Shown: positions 43,977 to 56,142 of the stretch, piece by piece
Position numbering within the stretch: the first letter of the stretch is position 1
Layout: each line of letters begins with the position of its first letter
DNA from: Amoebidium appalachense
Lineage: Eukaryota > Ichthyosporea
Direction of reading: 5' to 3'
NCBI GenBank assembly: GCA_963693365.1
Contig: CAVNZM010000001.1
Coordinates: forward strand, 3,534,001 to 3,598,000
Length of the DNA stretch: 64,000 nt
Made by a program: the position numbers and the translations under genes
The notes under the pieces: model-generated
What the model was told of the DNA's origin: nothing
Databases searched by the model: none
The model's input: the letters and a program-made list of their open reading frames with translations, nothing else

Positions 43977-44930
43977 GGCTAAACACATGGATTCAGTGGC
44001 AGGTAGCCTCGGGAAGGCAAATCGTCGACGTCGCTATGGTGTTGCATTAGACCTGTCCATCGGATTGGGCGAAGCTGAAAACAATACGGACCAATGAATC
44101 AGCGCATAATCAAATACGGTAACGTTTTACTGTGATACAATCATACAACGCGGATAAAAGTTTTGTTTCGCTTTTAAACTTGTACATATTAATTATAACA
44201 GTCTAACTTGATGCATATGGTTTGGGGTAAAATAGGATGTTGCCGGTTGGTGCTGATAAACGGCAATCCCGTCTAAGGCAGCTTTTTAGAAGCTGTATTG
44301 TACATATTCATGGTAAAGAACCAAATGAAGCACTTTCATATATTAAATAGAGTATGTATGAAAAATCTGTACATAAAGAAATGCACAAACCTGACCCTAG
44401 AAACAATGTACCGAGTCCGACCCCATTGGGCGTTCCATAGATCTAGATAGTAGCCCTTGCCAACCAATCCACGGAGGCTCCGTTTCAAGAAATCCGACTC
44501 CTATTGGATACAAGTCAGGTAGTCTCAGCACCGGTATGCAACGATAGCAACGAGACCCGATAGTCCTCCCCGATGTCGCCATCCATCTCTTGTGCATAGC
44601 CACACAGACACACTGGAGAGTGCCACGTTTCATGTTTACGTTTTAGTTTTTCTTTTTCTACATAGTGATAACACACCTCAACCTTCTCTGCTCCAGGGCC
44701 CCAGTGTTTTTTGGTTTCAGTGTTACGGTTAACGTACCCGGCCGAACTTTGTCAAAACGGAAAGGGCGAACGACTCAATTCCTACGAGTTCTTGCTCTTC
44801 TGTAAAACGAAAGCGAGCATAGCTCCCTACAGCCAGCACAAATCTAATGCTCCCGGCACTAAAAGAGGAGAGATTCTTACTACCCAGCTAGTTTACTGAT
44901 TATCACCGGAATACAAACCGAGCACGCTTC
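43977..44930. other. Intergenic, no gene seen
   Basis: Unique AT-balanced sequence. Short open frames at 44397-44633 (minus) and 44711-44899 (plus) have no family likeness and no splice context that supports them. Confidence 0.5.
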
Positions 44931-44937
44931 TAAAAGC

Positions 44938-44945
44938 ATATATAT
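44938..44945 (+). promoter_or_regulatory. TATA-like box of the MAX-like gene
   Basis: ATATATAT lies 134 bases before the ATG at 45079. Confidence 0.3.
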
Positions 44946-45078
44946 GACCTGTATTCCCATCAGTGCCTTTGAAACAGTTGGCTTGGGAAACACGGTCGCT
45001 GGATTCGTTTTGAAAGGCGAAAACCTCTGTTTGGAAGGACACCTCTGTTTTGGAAAACACACAACTAAAAGTTAGAAA

Positions 45079-45609
45079 ATGAGTAATTTTGACACGAGTT
45101 CTGATAGCTTGTCAGACAACTTCCAGTCACAAGGACACTCACAGCAGCAAAACCAACAGCAACCACAGCCAAAGAAAAGGTGAGGATTGCAGGATGGACA
45201 TCGCAGTTGTCTTACTCTGTTTAGCCTTAATACTCTTAGCCAATCATTACTTCGGGTTTCTGATGTGCACCGTAACAGCAGTACGGATACGTGGGCAAAA
45301 AACTGGTGCAGTTTGGATTTGATGTGTGTTTCCTGACCACCCAACAAAGCTCATTGATTGTTAAATTCACACTGCCATTTGTATTCCCTGATTTGTTGGT
45401 AGCTATGTGAGATGTATATCTATTGCCCGCTATACAGAGCTGTCCGGAATCCTCTAAAGAGCAGGACAGTTTCGTCCAATATTTCAGATTATCTAATACT
45501 TCTATGACTCTTGCTCAGGCATCGTGATGTCGCTAGGCACAACGAACTGGAACGTATTCGGGTGAGTTGTCAACCTCCCCCCCCCCCCCCCCCCCCTCCT
45601 CCCCAACTC

Positions 45610-45656
<47 letters not shown>

Positions 45657-46858
45657 ACACTCACACACACACTCACACACACACCCACACTTACACACAT
45701 TCACTCACACACTCACACACACTCACTCACACACTCGCACACACTTACACACACCACCCCATCCTCGAACCCGTCCCTCCTCTCTTACTCTTTCTCCTTC
45801 AATTTCTTCTCTGTTTTGTGGTTGCTTGCAGTCACTTCTAAACCTAAAAGTGGCGCGCTTACTTTCCTGGTTCTGCACGTCTGCGAGATATGAGTATTCC
45901 CGTGTTTCTGATATATAAACAAGAATGTGTTTGTGTCCATCTCTCCGTAAACACGCACGTGCATGGTGCGCATAAAAAGGATAATGAAGGTATCCAGATG
46001 CAAAGTGACTCTGAAAGTTTTCCGAGAGAACGGGGCAACCCAAATTATAACAAATCAGACCTCCTTTAGTGCCCCTGTGGTGCGCTTTTAGCTACCATGC
46101 ACCATGACATGCACGTTCAATAAATTTGCAACGGTATGTAGTGTTGTTTTCTAAATAGCTGTGTTTTGTGCACCCACAGAGAGAAACCATCAAGAGCTGC
46201 TTCACCAACCTACGTGACAATGTGCCTACAATGACCAATGAACGCATGGCGTCGCGCACAATGATTCTGTACAAGACCAAGGAGTATATCATACAGATGA
46301 CGGACTTCACAAAGGGCATGGAAGGAGAGGTAAGCCTGCCCCCCCCCCTCCCCCCTCTTGTTCTTTCCGTGGTCAGTCAGTCAAATGCAATGTCATGTCG
46401 GATGATTGTTTAAGCGTTTGACTCAACCTGCAGTATCATCATGATCTAGGCCTGCCGCGGTGCCCTAGCACACTATCAAACAAACTAATAACATGCCGTC
46501 TCACCCACAGGTCAAGCAGCTGACGGATGCCAACAAGCAGCTTTATGCGGAGATTGCACAGCTGGAGCTCAGCATCATGTCACTGCAGTACCAGACAGGC
46601 ATGGTTAACCCCATGTCCGGCCCCGGCATGGTTAACCCCATGGGTATGGGTATGGGCCCCGGCCCGAGGATGGGCATGGGGGGACCCATGATGGGGGGTC
46701 CTATGGGTCCCATGGGAGGCCCGATGGGGGGGCCCATGGGCCCGGGTATGGGAGGTATGATGGGCCCCGGGGGACATCACCACGGCCCGAACGGGTTTGG
46801 TTTTCCAATGATGCACTCGCAGTCTATGGACGGGTTGGGTAACGGAATGATGGTGTGA
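45079..46858 (+). CDS. MAX: MAX-like bHLH-leucine-zipper transcription factor
   Basis: Four exons (45079-45179, 45519-45561, 46180-46329, 46511-46858) with GT-AG introns in matching phase give 213 residues. A short Ser/Gln-rich N-terminus leads straight into the basic region ARHNELERIRRETIK. There H41, E45 and R49 match the MAX residues that read the E-box CACGTG. Helix 1 (CFTNLRDNVP), loop and helix 2 (SRTMILYKTKEYIIQM) follow. The zipper has a heptad of M88, M95, L102, L109, L116 and L123. The last 90 or so residues are a Gly/Met/Pro-rich tail unlike animal MAX. It should act in the nucleus as a homodimer or with a MYC/MLX-type partner. Mlx- or Myc-like identity is the main alternative, but the position of the domain at the very N-terminus favours MAX. 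Confidence 0.93.
45577..45758. repeat. Poly-C then CA/CACT repeat in intron 2
   Basis: The donor GTGAGT at 45562 is followed within 14 bases by poly-C (45576-45597), then CA and CACT repeats. This is the typical intron layout of this window. Confidence 0.85.
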
Positions 46859-47900
46859 GGGCGGAAATCACAAAGTTGAAATTTCCGGTATTCGAATCCC
46901 GACCGGGAACGGTTTTTTGCAGTTCTGTCGCCTGGCGAACTTCAATTGGAGAACTTGGCACCTCAAAATCCTCATCGTGAAAGCCCGTTGGTCCTGTTGT
47001 ATGTATAGTAGGTCTTGATGTTCTGCGTTGTTACCCTGGCACCAAGTATGGTTATATTTTCGGACTCATGTATCGACATTCTCCCCTGCTGGCACATATG
47101 GCCTGCTGGGCACGACGTAGTTGGATTGGGGTTTTTGTCTTCCGAAATTTTGGATATGCCATTTTGTTCCCACGGTGACCCTCCCCCCTGCTCATGCCCC
47201 TCCCTCATTCTTGAGTATGTCTTAGGTGATGATGGAATGGGGTTATGACACATACTGCTGGCTCAGATCACAATGTGGTTAAGTGAAATTATTTTGACTC
47301 TAAAACGTTTGAATGCCTACACAGCAAAACACACAAACCATAAGTCTGGGATACCGGTAACCACATGCACAGCTATCATAGGCTATGAAAAACCAAAATA
47401 CGTTGCTCGTGCTTGCTTAAGTATTCTCCCTAATACTAATGTAAATAACCCCCACATCTATACACCAGGCACAGCACGGAAACCTAACAGATCTGATTAA
47501 CCTCCATTCACAACTCCATCATACATATACATATGAAATATCTGAAGGATACCAACCGTGAATGTGCAAATGTTAGAGCCAGAGGCAGATGTGTGACTGT
47601 GTCAACACGCCAATGCCCCTTTCCGCAGTGTTAAAATCCATCCGCTGTACTAGCCAAAACCAAAACTAGAACCCACCTCTGTATTGCGCTGCTGTGTATA
47701 TAGTTGATTTCTTTTTCCATGCTTGTGGTGGGTGTAAAGACGGTGTTATTTCTGTCTTTTGAGCTAAACACCCATGCATAAGTGGTTTTCCATCTGGTAA
47801 TAAACAGGGTTCACACATGAGCTTGAGGTTCTGTGTACCAATTTGTGTCGACAATGCATATGTTGTGAATGGCACATCCCGCCCCTACTGAAGGGTACGT
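46859..47900. other. Unique intergenic sequence, no gene seen
   Basis: The 3' flank of the MAX-like gene is followed by ordinary unique sequence. Short open frames on both strands lack recognisable words or splice context. Confidence 0.5.
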
Positions 47901-48099
47901 TCCTGCATTTCAATCACGCCCATTTGTAAACTCGTACAAAGTGCATGTGCGGCAGTGAGCCATTGCTGTGTGCTGTGTATGGACCCCCGGCATACTGGGC
48001 CACAATCACCGTGGCCACTGGCCCGTAAGAGACTTGTCCCCCCCCTCCCCTCCCCGGCAAAACAAAAAACACACAAAAAAGGAAGTGGAAAGAGGGAAA

Positions 48100-48332
48100 G
48101 GACCCTCCCCCCTCCCCCCCCTCCCCCCCCCCCCCCCAAAAAAAAAAAAAAACCCCGCGCCAAAAAAAAATAAAAATAAAAATATGGGAAAAGGGGAAAG
48201 GAACCTCCCCCCCCCCCCCCCCCTCCCCCCCCCCCTCCCCCCCCCTCCCCTCCCTCTCCCCCTCCAACCCTCGCGCCAAAACAAAAACAAAAATATGAAA
48301 AAGTGAAAAAAAGAAATAGCTAAAAAGCCTCC

Positions 48333-48391
<59 letters not shown>

Positions 48392-48515
48392 ACAACTCCC
48401 CCCCCCCCGGGCGGGCGCCAAAACTAAATTAAAAATAAAAAAAGTGAAAAAAGGAAAAGGAAAAAGGGGGTGGTGGTGGTGGTGGTGGTGGTGTTTTTTT
48501 CTTCTTTTTTTTTCT

Positions 48516-48560
<45 letters not shown>

Positions 48561-48638
48561 TGGTTTAGTACTTGAGGAAAAAAAGAGGGAAAAAAAAACA
48601 AAAAAATCAAAAAAACCCAAGTTAACATTAAAATTCAT

Positions 48639-48670
<32 letters not shown>

Positions 48671-48755
48671 CCATCCCCCCTCTCCACACACACACACCAT
48701 GTGACACACAAGCTGTGATAACTGAATCCCCCCCCCCCCCCCCCCCTCCCGGACC
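48100..48755. repeat. Poly-C/poly-A and poly-C/poly-G tracts
   Basis: Three diverged units each consist of poly-C, a short CGCCAAAA-like linker and A-rich sequence (48106-48185, 48206-48300, 48332-48450). They look like tandem copies of one poly-C/poly-A module. A poly-G run (48518-48559) and poly-C runs (48638-48667, 48729-48747) follow. Confidence 0.75.
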
Positions 48756-49010
48756 CCCCCTCTCCCCGCTCTTCCCCCCTGAGGGGCTTCCAGAACAATT
48801 ACTCAGTTGTGTGAATTGCCATGGCCCCCCTACACTGCAGGGCTATTATAGCCACATGTTGATCTCGAGATAGATGACAAAGAGATACTAATACTCAATT
48901 ACATAGCATTTGTGGGCGGCCACGGATTTTATCATGGTCGTGACGATGGGTCCGGCGGTGACTATATTAGGCTCCATATATCTAGAGAATATTAAAGGGA
49001 AGTTGTCTGC

Positions 49011-49378
<368 letters not shown>

Positions 49379-49575
49379 TTTAACGTATTTTTAAAGGAGG
49401 CCTTGGTTTCAACTTCTGAGGCTTCTCATAGCGCAGTAAAAAACAAATATATTTTGTGATTGGGCAGTTATCATACAGACGCGCGAAAATTACAAAAGAA
49501 AAAACCAAAAGAACCAAGAAGCCAGTTCACTGTGTAAGTCACTTTCTCACACACCCTTACCACACATACATACAT

Positions 49576-50470
49576 ATGGGCTATCTATCTGCAATAACAT
49601 ACACCTCTCTTTTGTTTCTTGCTCTGGCTGCTCTCATAGCGCACTTCACCATGTCTACAGGGCCCACGTTCGCCGAGTTTCAGCTCGAAAAAGACCCAAA
49701 TTTTACTGGGAAGAGGGCTCTTGTTGTAGGAGCAACGGGGGCCATTGGGCGTCATGTTGTCAACCAACTGTTGAAGTCAGACAAGTGGGCATCTGTAACG
49801 ACGGCAACACGAAGGCCCATTGAGTTGAGCGCGGATGAGAAGGCACATGAAAGCAAATTGAACCAAGTTGTTATTAACTTCGATAGTGTTTTGTCAGCCG
49901 CACAGAAAAATGGGTGAGGGGAAGACGGGGGAGTTGTCTGAGGATGAAAAGAAGGCTGTGGAGGCATGGAAAGGGAACGATGTTGTGTTTTGTGGGCTGG
50001 GAACGACTAGGGCCCAGGCTGGGAGTGCAGAGGGATTTGTCAAAATCGACAGGGATTACGTCGTGGCTACAGCCAAAGTTGCAAAGGACGTCGGTGTAAA
50101 GCATTTCAGTTTGGTGAGTGCCCAGGGGGCAAATGCCAACGTATGGGCTTCGAATCTATCGATATTCCACGCGTTGCTCTACACTAAGACGAAAGGAGAG
50201 GCCGAGGAGGGGTCTGTCAAGACGGGGATCGAACGTGTGAGCATCTTCCGTCCTGGTATGCTCGAGAGAGAGAGGGGAGACAGATTTGGTGAGACGGTGG
50301 CGGCAAAGATTCTGCCGACGATTCACGTTGCGACAGTGGCAAGGGCAATGATTGCAGAGGTGGAGAGCTTTAGAGTCAAGAAGGACGGGAAGGAGCACGA
50401 CCCTGGACAGTGGGTGGCGTATTATGGTAATGGGGACATGGTTAAGTTGAGCGAGTGGGTGGGTGTGTGA
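49576..50470 (+). CDS. HTATIP2: TIP30/HTATIP2-like NAD(P)-binding oxidoreductase, frame-disrupted
   Basis: The first part carries the Rossmann motif VVGATGAIGRHVV and the TATRRP strand end. The second carries VFCGLGTTRAQAGSAEGFVK, DRDYV, KHFSLVSAQGA, the YTKTKGE segment and FRPGML, all in the order of TIP30 proteins. The two parts are in different frames. The switch falls at five A (49906-49910), where one base fewer gives an uninterrupted reading. Starting at ATG 49576 adds a hydrophobic N-terminal segment that could anchor or target the protein. ATG 49651 has a better context (CACCATGTC) and gives about 272 residues. It is a short-chain-dehydrogenase-like enzyme or redox sensor; the substrate is unknown. 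There are no introns. Sequencing error, pseudogene and programmed frameshifting all remain possible. Confidence 0.87.
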
Positions 50471-50639
50471 GTGTGCACGTGTGGAGGGTTGTTTGTGCTG
50501 GTATTTTATTTGCTTGATGAGCATACAGCTATTAGTACTATGACATAGGTTTATACGCTGGAAATCCGTTTGCTTTGATGTATTCTTGTTGTGGGCAGTG
50601 CACTGCAGTGTCTTTCTTCCATGCCCTACAAATTGCAGT

Positions 50640-51000
50640 GTAGGTTGGTGACATGCAAAAGGCAGGTGTTGGGGAGGGGTGGTGTAAAGGTGTTTGTGGT
50701 GGTGGGTGTTTTTTTTTGCCCCTGCCCCCCGCCCCCTTTTCTTTTTTTTTGTCTCTGAATGTCGTTCATGGGTATAAGGGGGAAGACCACAGAGTTGGGG
50801 GTGAAAGGGGATGGCAGGGAAGGTTTTGTATACTCGGTAGGTGGAAAAATGGGGATTTGCAGGAGGAGAGAGAGTGTGTTTGTGTGTGTGTGGGGGGGGG
50901 GGGGGGGGGGGGGGGAGAGGGGGGAGTGATAAAAGTGGGGAGGGAGGGAAGGGGGAGAGGGGAGAGAGAGAGGGGGCGGGGAGGGAGGGGGGTAGGGAGG
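50640..51000. repeat. G-rich tracts downstream of the TIP30-like gene
   Basis: A T/C-rich patch (50711-50750) and poly-G (50892-50917) with GGGA repeats to 51000. No coding potential. Confidence 0.6.
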
Positions 51001-51543
51001 CATTTCCAGACCACGGGCACGTGTGTGATGTAGGGATAGTGACTTACTTATTGTAGCCTAAATGCGAGTACTATTCCCGACCGGGTTGTGTTAATAAGAT
51101 AAGCAACTGGGTTTGTATCTACTTTGAAACTTTCGTGTATGTAAACCGTTCTTTTTGGCACCATGCACAATTGCGAACGAGTAGATTGTGGGGATCATTC
51201 AAAGTGGGGAAGAGCCTGCATATATTAATGTAGACAAAACCTGTCGGGTAATCTAAACGTAGAGTGAAGTGGTGTGCACGGCATACAGACATTTGATGTG
51301 ACGCATATGTATGTATCCAAGTGTTGGTTGTGTGTGTATGTGCACGTTCGTGTTGAAGTGTGTATGGAAGCATTGGTGTATGCCTGTGTGTGCAGTTGCG
51401 CATGTGTGTGTGTGGGTTTTCGGATGCCTGCACGTGTGTGTGTATACATTAGGTAGGCCCCGTGGATGCTCAAGTGCACGCAATTGTGCACGGTGGTGGT
51501 GGTAGTGGTGGCCATGGTCGTGGAAGTGTGTGCGTGCTTTTTT

Positions 51544-51574
<31 letters not shown>

Positions 51575-51960
51575 AAGGGGGGGAAGGGAAGGGGGGAAAG
51601 CTGGGAGGGGCGGAGACGACCGAGTGTTTCACGCCGTATGTATATGCACATGCACGTGTACACAGCCGTTCGTTTGGCACATACAGTAATGAATGCATGT
51701 CCTTGTTTCATTTATACAGCACAAATCATCAGTCCCAATTTAATGACCGACTGTTACGGTTTACGGAAGTTTTGAATAAATTGAAGCTTATGCTCCTGAT
51801 TTTGCGTAGACACTAGTAATACAACGAAATACACGCCTGTGACCACTGCTGAGGTGTTGTGATCACTTTTAGTTTTCGCCTACGACATTCATTCCATATC
51901 AACTAAATTTAAAGATCATACACGTAGTTATCAGTCAGCTAAAGCCATGTGACCAGCAAG
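51001..51960. other. Intergenic sequence with TG-rich and poly-G tracts
   Basis: TG-rich sequence at 51330-51450 and poly-G at 51547-51576 lie in otherwise unique DNA. I see no supportable gene. Confidence 0.5.
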
Positions 51961-52010
51961 AGTTAAGAATTCGAACGGAAGGTTTCGGTATCCAGAGAAC
52001 CAAGGTCCCC

Positions 52011-52012
<2 letters not shown>

Positions 52013-52045
<33 letters not shown>

Positions 52046-52190
52046 AGATCTCCCCCCACAAAAAAAAAAAAAAAAAAAAGGAAGAAAGAAAGAAAGAAAG
52101 GACGAAAGAAGGAAAGACAGACAGCAAGAAAGAAAGAAAGAAGAAAGGAAAGGAAACAGAGGAAAAACACACACACACACACACACACCT
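52013..52190. repeat. Poly-C, poly-A, GAAA and CA compound repeat
   Basis: C run (52013-52045), A run (52059-52079), GAAA/GGAA repeats (52080-52165) and a CA run (52168-52188). If the exon at 52189-52321 is real this is its downstream intron. Confidence 0.8.
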
Positions 52191-52321
52191 CGCCGTCGGC
52201 AAATTACACAAGCGTACATGTCTTTGTGAAAGCCAGTACAACAGTATTTCCCAAAAATCATTCGTGCATATCTATCCAGCAAAAGGAGGCCATCACCAAC
52301 AAAGTTTTCGTTAAAAAACAT
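52189..52321 (-). CDS. Putative first exon of a small unrecognised protein
   Basis: From ATG at 52321 on the minus strand 44 codons run to a phase-1 donor (GCGAG followed by GTGTGT), with words FVGDGLLLLDRYARMIFG and CTGFHKDMYACVICRRR. A CRE/CCAAT cluster lies 125-250 bases upstream in the correct direction. A candidate last exon after the poly-C run (about 51968-52009) would end the protein at about 59 residues. The family is unknown. Confidence 0.3.
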
Positions 52322-52444
52322 GAATATTCATTTGGAAATCACAAGTACCTCACACCTGGTTAAGGTCTATGTCCCGATCTCTCTATGGCGCACCTTGTAT
52401 GGCAATGTCCCCAAAAAGAAAGAGCTTTCCATAATTGGAAAAAA

Positions 52445-52570
52445 CCAATCAGTGTGCACAATCCCATCAGCCGTCACGGTGAGCCATCGGGTGTCCCCAG
52501 GCCCCCTGACGGTGACGTGTTCACTTACGTCATCACTGACGTCATGTTGACGTCGATTTGGCGTAATGAC
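52445..52570. promoter_or_regulatory. Cluster of CRE/ATF-like sites with a CCAAT box
   Basis: Five TGACG/ACGTCA-type sites stand close together: TGACGTG (52513), TTACGTCAT (52525), TGACGTCAT (52537), TGACGTCG (52548) and AATGACGAC (52565). A CCAAT box is at 52445. They sit between the 3' ends of two convergent genes, so they more likely serve the small minus-strand exon at 52189-52321 or a non-coding transcript. Confidence 0.45.
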
Positions 52571-52663
52571 GACATATGCCGACATAAGCCTTAAGAGCTT
52601 CTTGCACCTGCTTGCCGCTATTTGCCCACGAAATTCATGCTGACGAATATTTATGTTGGTGGC

Positions 52664-52788
52664 TCAGGGTAGGGGGGAATGTGCTTTTGCTGCTTTCATG
52701 GCTTTGTCGAGGCTCAAAAGTGGCACCACTACTGCTGCTGAGGCGAAGGAAAGAACGACAATCAGGTTGAACACTATGAGCCACCCAT

Positions 52789-52839
<51 letters not shown>

Positions 52840-52843
52840 TGTG

Positions 52844-52886
<43 letters not shown>

Positions 52887-53517
52887 CGTGCGTGTGTATG
52901 CGCGCGCACACGCGTGTGTATGCGTGTTTGTGCATGTGCATGTGCCTATGCCTATATATACATGCATATTAGAACAACTTGTGTGTGGCCATCGCGGTTG
53001 CTTTTGCGCTCGTGCCTCGTAACTTGTGTGTGTGCGCCACGGCAAAGTTGGTGTGCATATAACGTGGAATGGGTGGGAAGGTGGGGAAAAAAAAAGTTAA
53101 GAACTAGTCCAAGGTTTGGTAGCTGGTGTTAGGTTTCGGTTTTGTGGGCCGAAAGGCTATCCGTGCTGGGGGAGGGTAGCAAGGAGGGAGGGGGGAGGGG
53201 GGTGAAAGGGTAGCTGACATGTCAAGTCACAACCTCCTTGCATCATCTCTTCCAAAAATCACTACCCCCTCTCTCTTTCCCCCCCCCCCCCTCCCCCTTC
53301 CCCCTCCTTCTTCCAGCCCCTTAGCACAGCCCTCAAGGTGCAAGGAATCGACAAACACGCAGATGATTGCAAAACACAAAACATCAAAACTAAACTACAA
53401 GAAGAACGGCTGCTGTGCGTGTGTATTGGAGATGGGGGGGGGGGGGGGGGGGGGGGGGGGATGAGTGGGTGAGTGAGCGCGTTGGTGGCAGGAAGCGCGG
53501 GCGATGGGTGAATTAGC

Positions 53518-53563
<46 letters not shown>

Positions 53564-54433
53564 ATGTGTTCTCCAGGGCGGTGGGACACCGGGGGGAAGG
53601 GGGGGGGGGGGGTTGTGTATGCGTTAGAGGGTTGGAAATATGGAGGAGACAGCAAAGAGCAACAACAAAACGTCACAAACGTGGGCAATCCAAAATCCAA
53701 ACAATAAAGCGTGCAGGCAGACGACACTTGAACAGAGCCCATCATCAGGGGAGTTCCTATGCCTCCACAAAAACATGGGTTTCGACTCTTTAACCTCTCG
53801 CGCGTGGTTCCCAACCCATACTTTGTTTCAACAGCAATAGGCGAGTCCACCCGTCTTGGCCAAAGACGAGCAGGGATGTTCAAGGAACAGAAATCTAAGA
53901 AAACAGAGTCTACAAAAACTGCAAGCAGAAAAAACCAAAGAAAACAAGCAGAGAAGTAGAGCATAAGCCGGGCTTCTACAAAGCTCCCCGACTCCCTAAT
54001 CTATGGAGAAGGGGAGGGAGGGGAAAGGGGGGGGGGGGGGAGGGTGAAGAGGGGGAGGGGGGGGGGGGGGGGGCGGGGAGGGGGAAAGGGGGGGGGTTGG
54101 ACATGGAGACAGAGAGAAATAGAGGGGGAACTTAACCTGGCCACTATTGTTTTATTAGAGGGTTACCCCACGTAATAAACCAATAGGTTTGACGCATGCC
54201 ATTGGGGGGCAGTGCACCTGACCGGGTGGAACTTTAACGTGTTCGAACGGGTGGGTAAGCCCCTGGCGGCCAGCCAGCATTGACATCGTGCCCATGGGCT
54301 TTAGGAAGCCAAAACCGTAACTGAGTTGTATCACTTCATGTGACACGCCATATGTCGAGACCCATTGTGCACGGAGTGTAGTCGAGATACATGTGTGTGT
54401 GTATATGATATTTGATATTGTGTGTGTGAGTAA

Positions 54434-54465
<32 letters not shown>

Positions 54466-54530
54466 AGTAGTGTAAGAATGTGCGTGTGCGTGTGTGTGAG
54501 CCTGTGTGTGTGTGTGTTTGCATGTGTCAA

Positions 54531-54569
<39 letters not shown>

Positions 54570-54975
54570 TTACATGTCTGACAAGGTGCCGACAATGAGG
54601 CCCTGGGCCACTCCACCGATGGACCCAACCCCTATATTGACCCCAATAGTCAGCTTAGCGGGTGCTTTTCTGCTGTGGTCTCTATTGGGCCAGAAATCAT
54701 GCGGTGGCGGGTGGTGCATGCAAAGAAAGACACTAACAGGGCAGTGTGCAATGCATATCACCGCGCACCTATGAATCCTGGTAGGAGGGTGGGTCGTATA
54801 GCTAAACACACAGTAAAAGCATAAAACAACGAACACATAATCTCACTAGAAAGCACACATACACACACACATGCACACTAATGCACACACATACACCAAA
54901 CACATCAACACATCAACACACAAACATGTCTGTGGCTCCTTATCGCACACCTGTCTCTCCCTCCCCCCTTCCCTC

Positions 54976-55006
<31 letters not shown>

Positions 55007-55087
55007 AAATAAACAATAAAAAATAAATAAAAAATCCCTCTCCTCCCTGCCTCGAACATCCCCCCCCCCCCCCCCCCCCCCCTTCCC

Positions 55088-55180
<93 letters not shown>

Positions 55181-56056
55181 CACGAGGACACAGTGCGTAC
55201 CGTTCAGAAAACCAGCCACGGCGGCCTGTATATCTCGTCCATTGTAATTTGCCAGATCGGTTGCAATCGGCCCGCTAATCAACAGATCGGCACTGTTCGC
55301 ACACAATCCAGCCACAAATATCAACACATACATGAGGTACGGTCCGACCCCGGTAGCCCCAAATCCGGCCACGACAACTGAAATTGCCAATGCGACTCCC
55401 CCGACCACCTGATACACTGCCACACCGTGAATCAAAAGCCCCCCCAATGAATATTCGCACAGAACAATTGCAAAAGGGGCGCCCAGAGCACCCCCCACGT
55501 CGTACATGAGGGAGAGGGTGCCGGCCTGGGCTGTGTCGTAGCCCAGAGAGGATGTTGCATACAGTGGCAGCCACATCATTAGTGCATATCTGCATGGGAA
55601 AAAATCAACCAATCAGTAAATGGAAAAATCAGTGTATGTTTGCGAGATGTGATAGGTCATACAAACTCTAAAATAGATCAACGAATCACTTAATAGATAA
55701 ATGAAATGCACCGTAAGGATAGGCCATAAATTTTTTTTTTTTGCTGAAATATATAAACAGGCCAACCAATCAGTAAATAGACAAAAGGAAGGCAATAGGG
55801 CGATAGATCACACTTGTTCATTCTCCCTCCGAATAGAGGTAGGCAGTGTGGATTTGTGTTGGCATGTGAGTGTGTGTGTGTGTGTGCGAGTGTGTGCACG
55901 TGCATGTGTATGTGTATGGGTGGGGGTGCACATGTGCCTGCGCCTGTGGGTAAAGCTGGGTGGATTTATGGTCGGGGATGGGTTGGTAATGGTGGCCGCG
56001 CGTGATTGGGAGGGGCATCAAGGGTGGGCTGGGCAGGCAGAGCCCGGCGGCGGCCA

Positions 56057-56087
<31 letters not shown>

Positions 56088-56103
56088 AGGGGTGGGGGGG
56101 AAG

Positions 56104-56142
<39 letters not shown>

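Noticed and set aside
54155-54420. Open minus frame between transporter exons 8 and 9
   Set aside because: Exon 8 joins exon 9 at 52790 in perfect phase and gives the expected last membrane helix; including this segment would break the family alignment.
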